Part shown: positions 1-8,164 of the stretch, piece by piece
Position numbering within the stretch: the stretch's first letter is position 1
Layout: every line of letters starts with the position of its first letter
Assembly: GCA_007745635.1 (NCBI GenBank)
Contig: CP036272.1
Location: forward strand, 2,455,146 to 2,519,145
From: Stieleria bergensis
GTDB taxonomy: Bacteria > Planctomycetota > Planctomycetia > Pirellulales > Pirellulaceae
Length of the DNA: 64,000 nt
Direction: 5' to 3'
The notes under the pieces: model-generated
What the model saw: the letters and a program-made list of their open reading frames with translations, nothing else
Databases searched by the model: none
What the model was told of the DNA's origin: nothing
Program-made: the position numbers and the translations under genes

Positions 1-1
1 T

Positions 2-673
2 TCGCACTTGATGAAGCAACTCAATCAGTACCTTGCTCAGCGGGCGAATTACGAAGACGGTCGACGTGGGAGTTTTTGGGCTGGGCGTTATGGATCGACT
101 CGGTTGGTCGATGATGCGGCTTTGTTGGCATGCACGGTCTACATCGACTTGAATCGGATTCGAGCGGGTCTTGATAAGCCATTTGACCAGCATAGCAGTG
201 GGGCGTTGGGGCACCGGATCACAGAGGTCTTGCGAGCGCAGTACGAAGCGGATCAGGCTCAGGCGGAGGCGTTGGCTCGTCGGCACCGCTTTGATTTGCG
301 AGAGAAGGGTGCGGATCGTTGCCGGGTGTTATCGAAGTTGGAGCTTGACGAGGCGCAAGATGCGGTAGGTTCGGCGCCGAGTCGATCGGGGAAGCGTTGT
401 AGCGACAAGGGGTTCTTGCCGATCAGCTTTGAGCGTTACATGGAGTTATTGAAATGGACGCTGGGGATGCATGAGGACGGCGAGATTGAGCTTCCTGCGG
501 CGCTCAGGTTTTCCAAGTTACCGGCGAAGGCTTGGTTATCGATGGCGAACCGATTTGGCGAGTTGTTTGGGAGTGTTGCCGGTTCGTTGGACTCGATGTC
601 AGAGGAGCGGAAGCATGTGAGCGGAGATGCCTATTTCATCCGCAAGCAGGCTCGCGTGGTGTTGCAGATCTGA
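2..673 (+). CDS. RAYT/IS200-like (Y1) transposase, 5' truncated by window edge
   Basis: The frame is open to the left edge, so the true start lies outside the window and only the C-terminal ~223 residues are seen. The stretch FWAGRYGSTRLVDDAALL followed by YIDLNRIRAG matches the conserved C-terminal part of REP-associated tyrosine transposases (Y1_Tnp family), where the usual text is FW-x-GR-(x)-S followed by Y-(x)-xLNPIRAG. The HUH metal-binding and catalytic Tyr motifs would be upstream and cannot be checked. Members are single-copy, genome-resident DNA nickases that act on short hairpin repeats. The remainder (residues ~80-223) is a basic, helical extension often seen in planctomycete copies. 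A 21-bp-period repeat lies 230 bp downstream. Confidence 0.8.
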   Translation, partial: SHLMKQLNQYLAQRANYEDGRRGSFWAGRYGSTRLVDDAALLACTVYIDLNRIRAGLDKPFDQHSSGALGHRITEVLRAQYEADQAQAEALARRHRFDLREKGADRCRVLSKLELDEAQDAVGSAPSRSGKRCSDKGFLPISFERYMELLKWTLGMHEDGEIELPAALRFSKLPAKAWLSMANRFGELFGSVAGSLDSMSEERKHVSGDAYFIRKQARVVLQI

Positions 674-1039
674 ATCGCAGTTAGACGGAAGCCCCTATCG
701 GTGGTGGCCGCCGATTACCTGTCATCTTTTTCAAGCTTTCTGAGAGCTTGCGGGCTAGGGTTGTGCGCACAAAGTGAGCAATTAGCGCGGAACTTGGTGG
801 ATCGGCTTCGAATGGAGTGGGATAGCGAAGTCCGATTCGCATAGTATCTCGCCTGCCTTGGCTAGGCTGCCTAATCTTCCGCCTGCGTCATTACTCACTG
901 GGGACACACCCTCTCTCACCGGGGACACACCCTTTCTAACTGGGGACACACCCCGGGAAGATCGTTCACGCAACACGAAGCAGACACCCGGGATTATACT
1001 CCCATCACTTACTCCTTCATTCTTATCTTCCCGTCCGTT
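674..1039. other. Intergenic region behind the transposase
   Basis: No coding region is supported here. It holds a small hairpin (CAAGCT at 732-737 with AGCTTG at 745-750, 7-nt loop) 60 bp after the transposase stop, and a three-copy G-rich repeat at 900-953. Short open frames across the repeat, on both strands, are made of repeat translation and low-complexity sequence. Confidence 0.6.
900..953. repeat. Three copies of ggggacacaccc at exact 21-bp period
   Basis: The 12-mer ggggacacaccc begins at 900, 921 and 942. The 9-bp spacers differ, so the units are not simple recent slippage copies. G-rich GGGGACA-type repeats are commonly found near RAYT transposase genes, and one lies immediately upstream here; the link to that gene is inference. 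Confidence 0.75.
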
Positions 1040-2857
1040 ATGAATCAAAAACTCCCTGATCTGATCGCTCGTTTGATTGTACTTGTCTTTGTCTGTGCCA
1101 GCGCGGCATGCGGGCAGCAACCGATAAGTGATTTGACTTGGCAACTCGATTCGAATCAGTCCCAGGCCTGGAGCGTGCTCGGGGAAAATGCTTCCTTACG
1201 CCCAGGGCCAGATGGAAAGGCGCTCGCATTGCTCGGTGATTCTTTGCTGGAAATGAGGCAATCGGCGGATAAGCTCGATAGCAGCAAACCGTTTACGCTG
1301 ACGATCTGGTTCTGCCCATTTTCGCTCGAATTCGGCCAACAGATGATTGCAGCCAAAAACCAATACTCGCTCAATAAACGCGAATGGAGCCTGTTGATTG
1401 ACAACGATCGGAAACTTCGACTGTATCTTCGTCAGCAAGGTTGGTTGACAGCTGAATCACCCACCGATCTTGAACCCGGACACTGGTGCCAAGCAGCGAT
1501 TGTTAATCGTTCAAGCTCAACCGAAATCTGGTTGAATGGACAGTTTGTCGACGCCATTCAGCACAGGCAACCCATCGAAGAAACAACCGCTCCACTCACT
1601 TTTGGTGGCGTCAATGATGCTGGTTCTATCCGTCAATGTTTCATGGGTGCCTTGAGCTCAGCCCACCTCTATCGACGCGCACTATCGAGCGACGAATTGC
1701 AGCGACAGTATTCGCCCTACCTCAAGACCCTTGACATTCCCGCTGCCGCCCAACCGGTTGAACTCTGGGATTCGGGCAAACAACTTCCTTCAGCAGATGA
1801 ACTCAGTGAACTGCCAAATAAAGAGTTTCGCGTCGTCAAAAAGTGGAATCAAGTAAAGGATGGTTATACCTTCTTGCATGGCGTTGCCTTGTGTTGGCAT
1901 CACGGAAAACTATTTGCTTCGTTCGGGCATAACAAAGGAGCTGAAAATACGGTCAGTGAGGAGGCACAGTATCGAGTAAGCGATGACGATGGAAGAAATT
2001 GGAGCGAACTTCGCCTCATCGACGCCGGGGAACAAGCGAACTTGGCCGTCAGCCACGGTGTGATGGTCTCCGACCAAAAGAAACTGTGGGCCTTTCATGG
2101 CGCTTACTACAACAAAATGCAGGACATCCACACCCGCGCCTACTCGTTTGACGAACCCTCTGGGACATGGATGAAGCACGGTGTTGTGATCGGAAATGGG
2201 TTTTGGCCGATGAATCAGCCGGTCAAAATGAAAGATGGCAACTGGATCATGCCTGGTTTCATTGGAGCCCCTAATTCACATAGCAAGGTGTGTCCCGCAG
2301 CAGTCGCGATCAGTCACGGTAATGACTTCACGAAATGGGACTTGGTCAAAATCCCGACCATGAAAAGTGTCAAGAGAATGTGGGGCGAATCTTCTCTATT
2401 CGTCAGCGGGGAAAAAGTGTTTAACATCGCACGCTACGGGGACAAGACAGCGGCATTGCTGGCAAACAGCGATGACTATGGCAGGACATGGCAGCCAAGC
2501 CGTGTGAGTAATCTGCCTATGGCAACGAGCAAGCCAGCGGCCGGAACGCTAAGCACTGGTCAGAAGTATCTCGTTTGCACCACAGCAAGCCACAACGGCG
2601 GTCGACGATCTCCCTTGACGATCGCCGTCTCCAGAGTCGGGGAAGAGACGTTTTCCAAAATCTTTGTCGTGAGACGATCTCGGGGCCCCGAAGGTGCGGG
2701 CGAATCAGCGGCACGCTTGAGCCTGGCTTACCCTTATGCTGTCGAGCACCAAGGAAAACTTTACGTCGGCTACTCCAACAGCGGTGGTCGCCCGGGAAAT
2801 CAAAACAGTGCGGAACTAGCAATCATTCCTGTGAAAGATCTGGCAGTTGGCCACTAA
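1040..2857 (+). CDS. Secreted LamG-like + sialidase (BNR/Asp-box) protein
   Basis: The protein has 605 residues. An N-terminal signal peptide (~1-25, ending ASAACG) is followed by a concanavalin A-like/LamG domain (~30-225, with NGQFVDAIQ and the turn-rich pattern of that fold) and a six-bladed-propeller sialidase-like domain (~270-600). Two classic Asp boxes (S-x-D-x-G-x-x-W) are visible: SDDDGRNW at ~314 and SDDYGRTW at ~477. Planctomycetes carry many such exo-sialidase-like proteins, thought to act outside the cytoplasm on host or algal glycans; the substrate cannot be told. The start ATG has no clear Shine-Dalgarno sequence. A Cys at the signal-peptide end might be lipidated, but the lipobox is poor. 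The stop overlaps the stop of the convergent DUF3124 gene by four bases. Confidence 0.85.
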   Translation: MNQKLPDLIARLIVLVFVCASAACGQQPISDLTWQLDSNQSQAWSVLGENASLRPGPDGKALALLGDSLLEMRQSADKLDSSKPFTLTIWFCPFSLEFGQQMIAAKNQYSLNKREWSLLIDNDRKLRLYLRQQGWLTAESPTDLEPGHWCQAAIVNRSSSTEIWLNGQFVDAIQHRQPIEETTAPLTFGGVNDAGSIRQCFMGALSSAHLYRRALSSDELQRQYSPYLKTLDIPAAAQPVELWDSGKQLPSADELSELPNKEFRVVKKWNQVKDGYTFLHGVALCWHHGKLFASFGHNKGAENTVSEEAQYRVSDDDGRNWSELRLIDAGEQANLAVSHGVMVSDQKKLWAFHGAYYNKMQDIHTRAYSFDEPSGTWMKHGVVIGNGFWPMNQPVKMKDGNWIMPGFIGAPNSHSKVCPAAVAISHGNDFTKWDLVKIPTMKSVKRMWGESSLFVSGEKVFNIARYGDKTAALLANSDDYGRTWQPSRVSNLPMATSKPAAGTLSTGQKYLVCTTASHNGGRRSPLTIAVSRVGEETFSKIFVVRRSRGPEGAGESAARLSLAYPYAVEHQGKLYVGYSNSGGRPGNQNSAELAIIPVKDLAVGH

Positions 2858-3498
2858 GGTGTCTGAGTTTGGAACGAATCCGAAGTGGTCGAAGAAAGTT
2901 CGGAAATCACTTTTCCCGGTCGAGCAAAGGAGATACCGCGTTGCCGATCCGCATTGATCATGATCGCCTCAATGATCGGCTCGGATACCTTTACTTCCGA
3001 GATCCACTGAACCAGGAAATTTGCTCCCACTCCACCCGAAGTGTCTCCGCCTTCCACTAAGAATTCTGTCGATGCCATCGGAGCCAATGGCAAAGGTTCG
3101 CTAAGGTAAGCCTTCAACTGTTCTCCGTCTGTATTGAAGTAACGCACCGACTTGACAATCAGTTCTTGGTCGGGACTGGTGTTGCGAATACTGAGCGTGA
3201 TCGTCAGTAGCGTGGGCTGTCCGTTGTCCTGATAGATATGTGAATAAGCAGGGACATAAACGGTTTGGCCTTGGACGGGTTTGATTCGCTGCAACTCCAT
3301 TCGCTCGGCCGCAGACTGCTTGTCTTGCGGGCGATCCGCTGGAGGGCGGTAACGCGCCTCTTTCTCAAACGTCTCTGTACGCAAATCAAGAATGACCGCA
3401 ACGACCAACATGGTCAGGATCAGAACAACTGCAATCGCACCCGCAATCTTCAGCTGACGAAACGATTGATCAATTTGTTCGAAGTCGTTTTTAGTCAT
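2854..3498 (-). CDS. DUF3124 domain membrane-anchored protein
   Basis: This is a 214-residue protein with one N-terminal membrane segment (~17-35, AIAVVLILTMLVVAVIL) and a periplasmic domain. The text YVPAYSHIYQDNG, LSIRNTSPDQ, and ASTEFLVEGGDTSGGVGANF matches the DUF3124 family, whose molecular role is not known. Start ATG at 3498 is preceded by GGGGAGA about 13 bases upstream. It is convergent with the sialidase gene, sharing the bases ctaa at 2854-2857 so that TAA on one strand and TAG on the other overlap. The region between ~40 and 65 is charged and probably a linker. Confidence 0.8.
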   Translation of the reverse strand: MTKNDFEQIDQSFRQLKIAGAIAVVLILTMLVVAVILDLRTETFEKEARYRPPADRPQDKQSAAERMELQRIKPVQGQTVYVPAYSHIYQDNGQPTLLTITLSIRNTSPDQELIVKSVRYFNTDGEQLKAYLSEPLPLAPMASTEFLVEGGDTSGGVGANFLVQWISEVKVSEPIIEAIMINADRQRGISFARPGKVISELSSTTSDSFQTQTP

Positions 3499-3617
3499 GA
3501 CGCCAACTTTTCTCCCCGGAGAATTACCCTTTGACGATGTTGATAGAAAGCAAGTGCCGGAAGCGATCGCCGCGTCACCTTAAGACGACACGACGATCAA
3601 CTTGCGATCAAAGAGGG

Positions 3618-5063
3618 CTATTGCTGAGATTCACCTTCTGGATCTTCCAGTCGAACCAGCAAAACTTGCTCGGTTTGGCCGTCTTCGAAGTGGATCAGAG
3701 CAGGAGCAGCATCCTCTGTCAAGTTGTTGATGCCGGTTTCCATCAACGGGCGTTCCTGGCCCTTGCCAACCCAGGCAGCTCGCTGAGACTTTTGGTCAAC
3801 GGCTCCTTCAATCTCAACGGATTTGTCCGTCGACTGGTTGTAGAAAGTTCCCGCAATGATTCCGGTCTTGCTCACCGCTAGTTGGACAAACATGGTCGGC
3901 GGTGGTCCAGACGTTTCGCCATCTTGCGTGACGGCAAAAACACCAAGCGTCAGCCACTCTTCATTGTCCTGGGCCTCGGGTGCGCTCGTGGCTATCTGAG
4001 AAGCTTGGTCAGCATATTCGTCGGCCGAAGCATAAACCTGGTCTCCATAATAGACTTGGTCTCCCTCGTAATAGACATTGTTTCCGTAGCTATAACTGAC
4101 CGGTTGTGACCAGCCCCAAGGGAACCATGAGGTCACAGCTGCCCACGATGCCCAGCGATACGGACGCGTAATCGCCCATCGTCCCCAAGCAGGATTCTCT
4201 CGCCAGAAATCGCCTCGCAACGGATAGCGATTCATATAGTCATTGACGTAGTCTCGACGTTCTTCTCGGTTCTGCTGCCATTCACCCCGATTCTCAATGC
4301 GACCCGCTTGGTTGTCGGAGAATTGCTCTCGTCGGTCCTGGCGGTCGTTTGTTCGATCGCCGCGGTTTTCCGTCCGATCACCTCGATTGTTTGAGCGATC
4401 CTCTCGGTTATTGCTCACTTGATCTCGGCGATCGCCAGGACGTGCTTCAGGATCACGACGGTTGGCCAAATCACCTCGGTCTGCCGTTCCTGGCCGCTCT
4501 CCCGTTCCTGGCCGAGCAGGCATTTGCCCCGGCGAAGCGTCGCGGTTCTGCAAGAAGTCTGCTGCTGCACCACCGGCAGCCGCGCCACCGATCCCCGCAG
4601 CCAAGCCAGCGCCCGGTGACATGCCCGGACGACTGCCAGCCTGGGGAATGTCAAGGAAGTTTCGCATGTCCGATTGGCTTGGACGTTTGCCAGGATTGGA
4701 AAAATTGGGACGTGATCCGCCCCCAAGATTCGAACCAGGGGTGGTCGAAGGACGACCCGTGGATGGAAAGCCCGTTGAAGGTCGACCCGTGGATGGAAAG
4801 CCCGTTGAAGGACGACCCGTTGAAGGACGACTTGGTGACGGTCTACTGGGCGATGGACGGCTCATCGAAGGCGATGGACGGCTCATCGAAGGCGATGGAC
4901 GACTCATCGAAGGTGATGGACGGCTCATCGAAGGCGAGGGACGACTCGCACCGCCCCCGCGCATGCCTCCTCCGCCCCCACGTGGGCCGCGAGCATCAAC
5001 GGGCATCTCAACGATCAGCATTGCCCCAAGGCAAAGAAACATGGAAAGCTTGAAACGTTTCAT
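3618..5063 (-). CDS. Secreted Ser/Pro- and Arg/Asp-repeat protein, unknown function
   Basis: The 481-residue protein has a signal peptide (~1-25, ending VDARG). After a Gly-rich patch come four SRPSPSM units (~40-68), then SRPSTG/FPSTG units (~78-107), a Gly/Ala hydrophobic patch (~150-170, AAGIGGAAAGGAAA), a highly charged stretch of NRGDR/NDRQDR repeats (~215-265) and a Trp/Tyr-rich C-terminal region (~275-345, WRENPAWGRWAITRPYRW and VTSWFPWGW) ending in a compact domain (~365-475). The Trp-rich block recurs in unnamed planctomycete secreted proteins; no biochemical role is known to me. The repeats suggest an extended cell-surface or matrix protein. Long open frames on the opposite strand (about 4349-5103) are produced by the repeats and are not genes. 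Confidence 0.75.
   Translation of the reverse strand: MKRFKLSMFLCLGAMLIVEMPVDARGPRGGGGGMRGGGASRPSPSMSRPSPSMSRPSPSMSRPSPSMSRPSPSRPSPSRPSTGRPSTGFPSTGRPSTGFPSTGRPSTTPGSNLGGGSRPNFSNPGKRPSQSDMRNFLDIPQAGSRPGMSPGAGLAAGIGGAAAGGAAADFLQNRDASPGQMPARPGTGERPGTADRGDLANRRDPEARPGDRRDQVSNNREDRSNNRGDRTENRGDRTNDRQDRREQFSDNQAGRIENRGEWQQNREERRDYVNDYMNRYPLRGDFWRENPAWGRWAITRPYRWASWAAVTSWFPWGWSQPVSYSYGNNVYYEGDQVYYGDQVYASADEYADQASQIATSAPEAQDNEEWLTLGVFAVTQDGETSGPPPTMFVQLAVSKTGIIAGTFYNQSTDKSVEIEGAVDQKSQRAAWVGKGQERPLMETGINNLTEDAAPALIHFEDGQTEQVLLVRLEDPEGESQQ
4745..4945. repeat. Tandem repeats coding for SRPSPSM and RPSTG units
   Basis: Two adjacent arrays lie inside the Ser/Pro-repeat gene. The first (~4850-4945) has a 21-bp unit built on ctcatcgaaggcgatggacg; the second (~4745-4840) mixes 15-bp units such as gacccgtggatggaaagc and cccgttgaagga. 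Near-identity at third codon positions suggests copying by slippage rather than selection alone. Confidence 0.75.
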
Positions 5064-5210
5064 ATCTGTATCTAAGGTTTTGGTTTCGAATGTTTTTTTC
5101 TGAACGCGTGCATCACGCAGCGCTGAACAGGATTGTTGAATTAAGGTCGTTGGCTAGGTCATGACGAGTGAAGCAAACGCCGCGTAGAGCATTGCCTAGC
5201 GCATTCATGA

Positions 5211-6155
5211 CTACTGCTTCACGACGGTGACCTCAGGTGTGCTTGGCAGCATCTTGCCATCGACGGATCGCTGCATGGCCTTGAGCTTGAAGGTGTTGTC
5301 GTCTACGGGAGTGATCACGTTTACGGCGGAGACTCTGCGGCCGTCGCCTGTGACACCGCTCTTCACTGCATACCAGCTGCCTTCGTCTTTTCCTTGAGAC
5401 CAATTAGCTTGGGAATGTCCTCCGTCGGAGTCGAATGTCCAACTCTTGATGCGTTTCGCATTCGCATCCCAGCCGATTAGCTGTAATCCCATCACGTCGT
5501 CTTCACCATCGATGGCAACGTGAAATTTGCGGCTAATAAAATTCTTGTTGCTGGTCCAGTCGCAAACGGTGTCAACGGTGACACCATCTGACTGATCGGT
5601 CCACGTGCCAATCATCCAGGCTAAAGGCTCAAGACTTGAGGACTCTTTCTCGGCAACCACCGGCTCTTTATCCGTGACTCGGTCCAGTAACCATTGTCCG
5701 TCACGGCGAATGTAAATGGCCGAGTAAGGAATGGTTGCATGAGGGTCCGATGAATAGAGCGCTGCGCCTCGCTCGATCGCGATGTTTGGCGAAAGGAAGT
5801 CAATTGACTGAACATCAATGTCCAGTTTCGAGTCGTTGTCGGATTCAAACAATCGCGTGAACAGGTCAGCAATTGCCTTGCGACCAACGAACTGTTCGCC
5901 CGTGACTTCGTCTGTGTAAACGGCTTCTGGAGACCAAAAGTCGGCAACGGCTTTGGCATCTTTCTTGTTAAAGGCAGCGATGTACTTGGTGCCAATCTCT
6001 TTGATTGTCGCTGCCGCCTTGTCTTCAGCGGTCTGTTCGGAGTTTGTTTTCTCCGCGTCATCGGTTTCTGCGCGAACAATGGTCTGACCCATGACGATCA
6101 GGCCGATCATTAGAACAAAACCGATGCTCGTTCGGCCAATTCTCGGACGTATCAC
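5211..6155 (-). CDS. Secreted SnoaL-like/DUF4440 (SgcJ/EcaC-type) protein
   Basis: The 314-residue protein has a signal peptide (~1-29, ending TIVRA), a SnoaL/NTF2-like cone domain (~45-165; IKEIGTKYIAAFNKKDAKAV, VYTDEVTGEQFVGRKAIADL) typical of the SgcJ/EcaC group, and a second domain (~175-314) starting LAWMIGTWTDQSDG that resembles the beta-barrel found behind such domains in planctomycete proteins. NTF2-like domains bind small ligands or act as simple enzymes; nothing in the sequence identifies the ligand. Start ATG at 6155. It is transcribed away from the hydrolase gene at 6740. Confidence 0.75.
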   Translation of the reverse strand: MIRPRIGRTSIGFVLMIGLIVMGQTIVRAETDDAEKTNSEQTAEDKAAATIKEIGTKYIAAFNKKDAKAVADFWSPEAVYTDEVTGEQFVGRKAIADLFTRLFESDNDSKLDIDVQSIDFLSPNIAIERGAALYSSDPHATIPYSAIYIRRDGQWLLDRVTDKEPVVAEKESSSLEPLAWMIGTWTDQSDGVTVDTVCDWTSNKNFISRKFHVAIDGEDDVMGLQLIGWDANAKRIKSWTFDSDGGHSQANWSQGKDEGSWYAVKSGVTGDGRRVSAVNVITPVDDNTFKLKAMQRSVDGKMLPSTPEVTVVKQ

Positions 6156-6739
6156 TTTAACTACCCTATCAAGCGAGAATGAAAATGGAGCCGCGACTGT
6201 TTCGCGACATGAAGGAATGACTGTGAGGTCTTTCGTGCGTTTTCTTGCGGTTCACTCAGTGTAACGCCTCGGACAGGGCCAAGAGGGCCAAACAGCGGTA
6301 ATTGGAGGCCTTGCCAAACGAACGAAATGTGCAGTTCTGCAGGGGGGATTCCGCGAGTTGCTGGCGTCCGCAAATTTGCACGTTCGCGACCACTCGGCAG
6401 ACTGCATCCTGCCGCAGATAGCATTGCTTTCAAAGCACAGTTCGCGCGGCGATTGATGCTGAGCTGAAGGTAATCCCGATCCGCAATTGTCGCCTGTATC
6501 GATTGGAGGCACATGGAGAACGTCCCGCGCCTTGTTCGCCGCCGCAGTGGCGCCGCCACTGCCTTCGCGCCGCCGTCTGACGAATCTTGTCCCGCGACCG
6601 TCTTGACGTGGTCTCTTGGTGGAAGTGCCTTCGTCGTTTGAGATACAATCTTGCTGGTGGTGAGCGATCTCGGTTTGGCCCGTCGATCGCTGCTCCGACT
6701 CATTCACGCCTGCACTTCCCTGATCCTTGGGTTCCTAAA
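6156..6739. other. Divergent intergenic region, no gene supported
   Basis: 584 bp separate the divergent SnoaL-like and serine-hydrolase genes, so at least two promoters should lie here, but I could not fix either from sequence. Open frames on the minus strand (6161-6707) have Arg/Ser-rich, low-information translations in three overlapping frames and no recognisable motif. A perfect 9-bp-arm palindrome sits at 6544-6562. Confidence 0.5.
6544..6562. repeat. Perfect inverted repeat, 9-bp arms
   Basis: GCAGTGGCG (6544-6552) and CGCCACTGC (6554-6562) flank a single central base. It lies about 180 bp upstream of the hydrolase ATG in the divergent region. It may be a regulator site or merely GC-rich chance sequence; no T-tract follows, so it is not an obvious terminator. 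Confidence 0.4.
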
Positions 6740-8128
6740 ATGACGAAGTGTTTTCGGATCGTGCTGTTCGTTTGCCTTGGCGCGATCTTTGTCGCTCCAT
6801 CAGCGGCACAGTTGCCAGCACAACTGTCCCCGGTCGGGCGGTTGTTTGATCGGTTTGATTCAGATGATGACAAGACGATCACGACCGATGAGCTGGTTGA
6901 TCAGAGGCTCTTTAACGTCCTTGATCGGAACCAGGATGGCGTGATCGAGCACGCTGAATCGCGGGACGCTTTCATGGCAATGCAAGTGGACGAACGTCGA
7001 CAAGTTGTGCGGAATCTGGCCAGGCTTTCTCAAAATACGAAACCAGTTGCTGCAGAGGAAACGACAAAGCCAGTTGAGGCCACTCTAACGCAACGGCTCA
7101 CCGCGATCGGCGATGACGCGGCAGCATCACCCGCGGTGCCGGGAGGTTCGATTCGCGTGGTCGCGGACCGGAAGATTGTTTTTGACAAAGGCTTTGGCAC
7201 GTTCACCAAACAGGTCGATCGGCCCTGGCAACCGAACACGCCTGTGGCGTTGGCATCGATCACCAAGTCCGTCACGGCGACGCTTGTGGCTTTATTGGTG
7301 GATCAGGGGCATCTTGATTTTGACGACCCCGTGTCGGAGTACCTGCCTGAGTTCGGAAGCTTGCGGCTAAACGGCAAGCCAATTCGATCACCGACAATCG
7401 CTGAGTGTTTTTCGCATACATCGGGTTTTCCAGCCGGAACCAGGTCCCGCTTGCCTTCGGAATCACCACTCCGGAAAGCAGATCAGCGTGAGGTGGCGCG
7501 GCTGATTGCTGAGCGAGGACTCGTGCGCCAACCCGGGACAAGCTTTGCATACTCTTTCCGTGGTTATGCGATCGTTGCGGCTGCCATTGAAGAGAAACTT
7601 AAAAAGCGATTTGCCGATGTGCTAGCCGTCGAGCTTCTGGAGCCACTGAAGATGCAGAGGACGACATTCGCACCCTCTTTGGAAACCATTCTGCAGATGC
7701 CAATCTATGCGGATCAAGCGGCCGGTCGCGACGTAGAGCAGGTGAAGCGGCAGATTGCTCGGCTGCGGTCCCAGCAGCCAACGTTTGTCAACGCGGCGGG
7801 TGGCTTGGTGTCGAATGCTGATGACATGACGCGATTTTTACAGCTTCATGTTGATAAAGGTGCCATTGATGGAAACGTTTTGATTCAACCGGAAACCCTC
7901 CAACGTCTGTATGCAATCGCTCCTGGGTGCAAGGATTACGGGATGGGCTTCAAGACACGGCGCTTCGGTGAGCGACGCCTTATCGGTCATGGAGGTGCAA
8001 CAGGGACAGGTGCTTACTTCGATCTACAGGCCAAGCGTCTATTGATCGCGCTGACACAATCACGACAAGCTGGTTCGGCTGCACTGGTTGCCCCCGCATT
8101 GACCGCAGTCTTTGCTGACCAGGATTAA
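6740..8128 (+). CDS. EF-hand + class C beta-lactamase-fold serine hydrolase, secreted
   Basis: The ATG at 6740 (462 residues) is chosen because it opens a clear signal peptide (~1-23, ending PSAAQ); the frame runs further upstream without good coding character. Two EF-hand loops follow: DSDDDKTITTDE (40-51) and DRNQDGVIEHAE (62-73). From ~110 on it is a class C beta-lactamase/penicillin-binding-protein fold: SITK at 173-176 holds the nucleophile Ser and general-base Lys, and HGG at 417-419 is the third motif. The second motif, usually Tyr-x-Asn, reads Tyr-Ser-Phe at 271-273, an atypical residue. Such proteins are esterases, peptidases or amidases rather than true resistance enzymes. Calcium binding by the EF-hands is likely but unproven. 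Confidence 0.85.
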   Translation: MTKCFRIVLFVCLGAIFVAPSAAQLPAQLSPVGRLFDRFDSDDDKTITTDELVDQRLFNVLDRNQDGVIEHAESRDAFMAMQVDERRQVVRNLARLSQNTKPVAAEETTKPVEATLTQRLTAIGDDAAASPAVPGGSIRVVADRKIVFDKGFGTFTKQVDRPWQPNTPVALASITKSVTATLVALLVDQGHLDFDDPVSEYLPEFGSLRLNGKPIRSPTIAECFSHTSGFPAGTRSRLPSESPLRKADQREVARLIAERGLVRQPGTSFAYSFRGYAIVAAAIEEKLKKRFADVLAVELLEPLKMQRTTFAPSLETILQMPIYADQAAGRDVEQVKRQIARLRSQQPTFVNAAGGLVSNADDMTRFLQLHVDKGAIDGNVLIQPETLQRLYAIAPGCKDYGMGFKTRRFGERRLIGHGGATGTGAYFDLQAKRLLIALTQSRQAGSAALVAPALTAVFADQD

Positions 8129-8164
8129 GTTCGCTGGCGGATGACGTTTTTAGCCGAGTATGCG

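Noticed and set aside
900-953. Possible CRISPR array
   Set aside because: Repeats are 12 bp with 9-bp spacers, only three copies, and no cas genes are present. The 15-bp VNTR at 29434-29568 was rejected for the same reason.
4349-5103. Long plus-strand open frames opposite the Ser/Pro-repeat gene
   Set aside because: They are built from translation of the repeat DNA on the wrong strand; the minus-strand frame has a signal peptide and a conserved C-terminus.
6161-6707. Several overlapping minus-strand open frames in the divergent region
   Set aside because: Three frames are open together with Arg/Ser-rich text, which is expected in GC-rich non-coding DNA.
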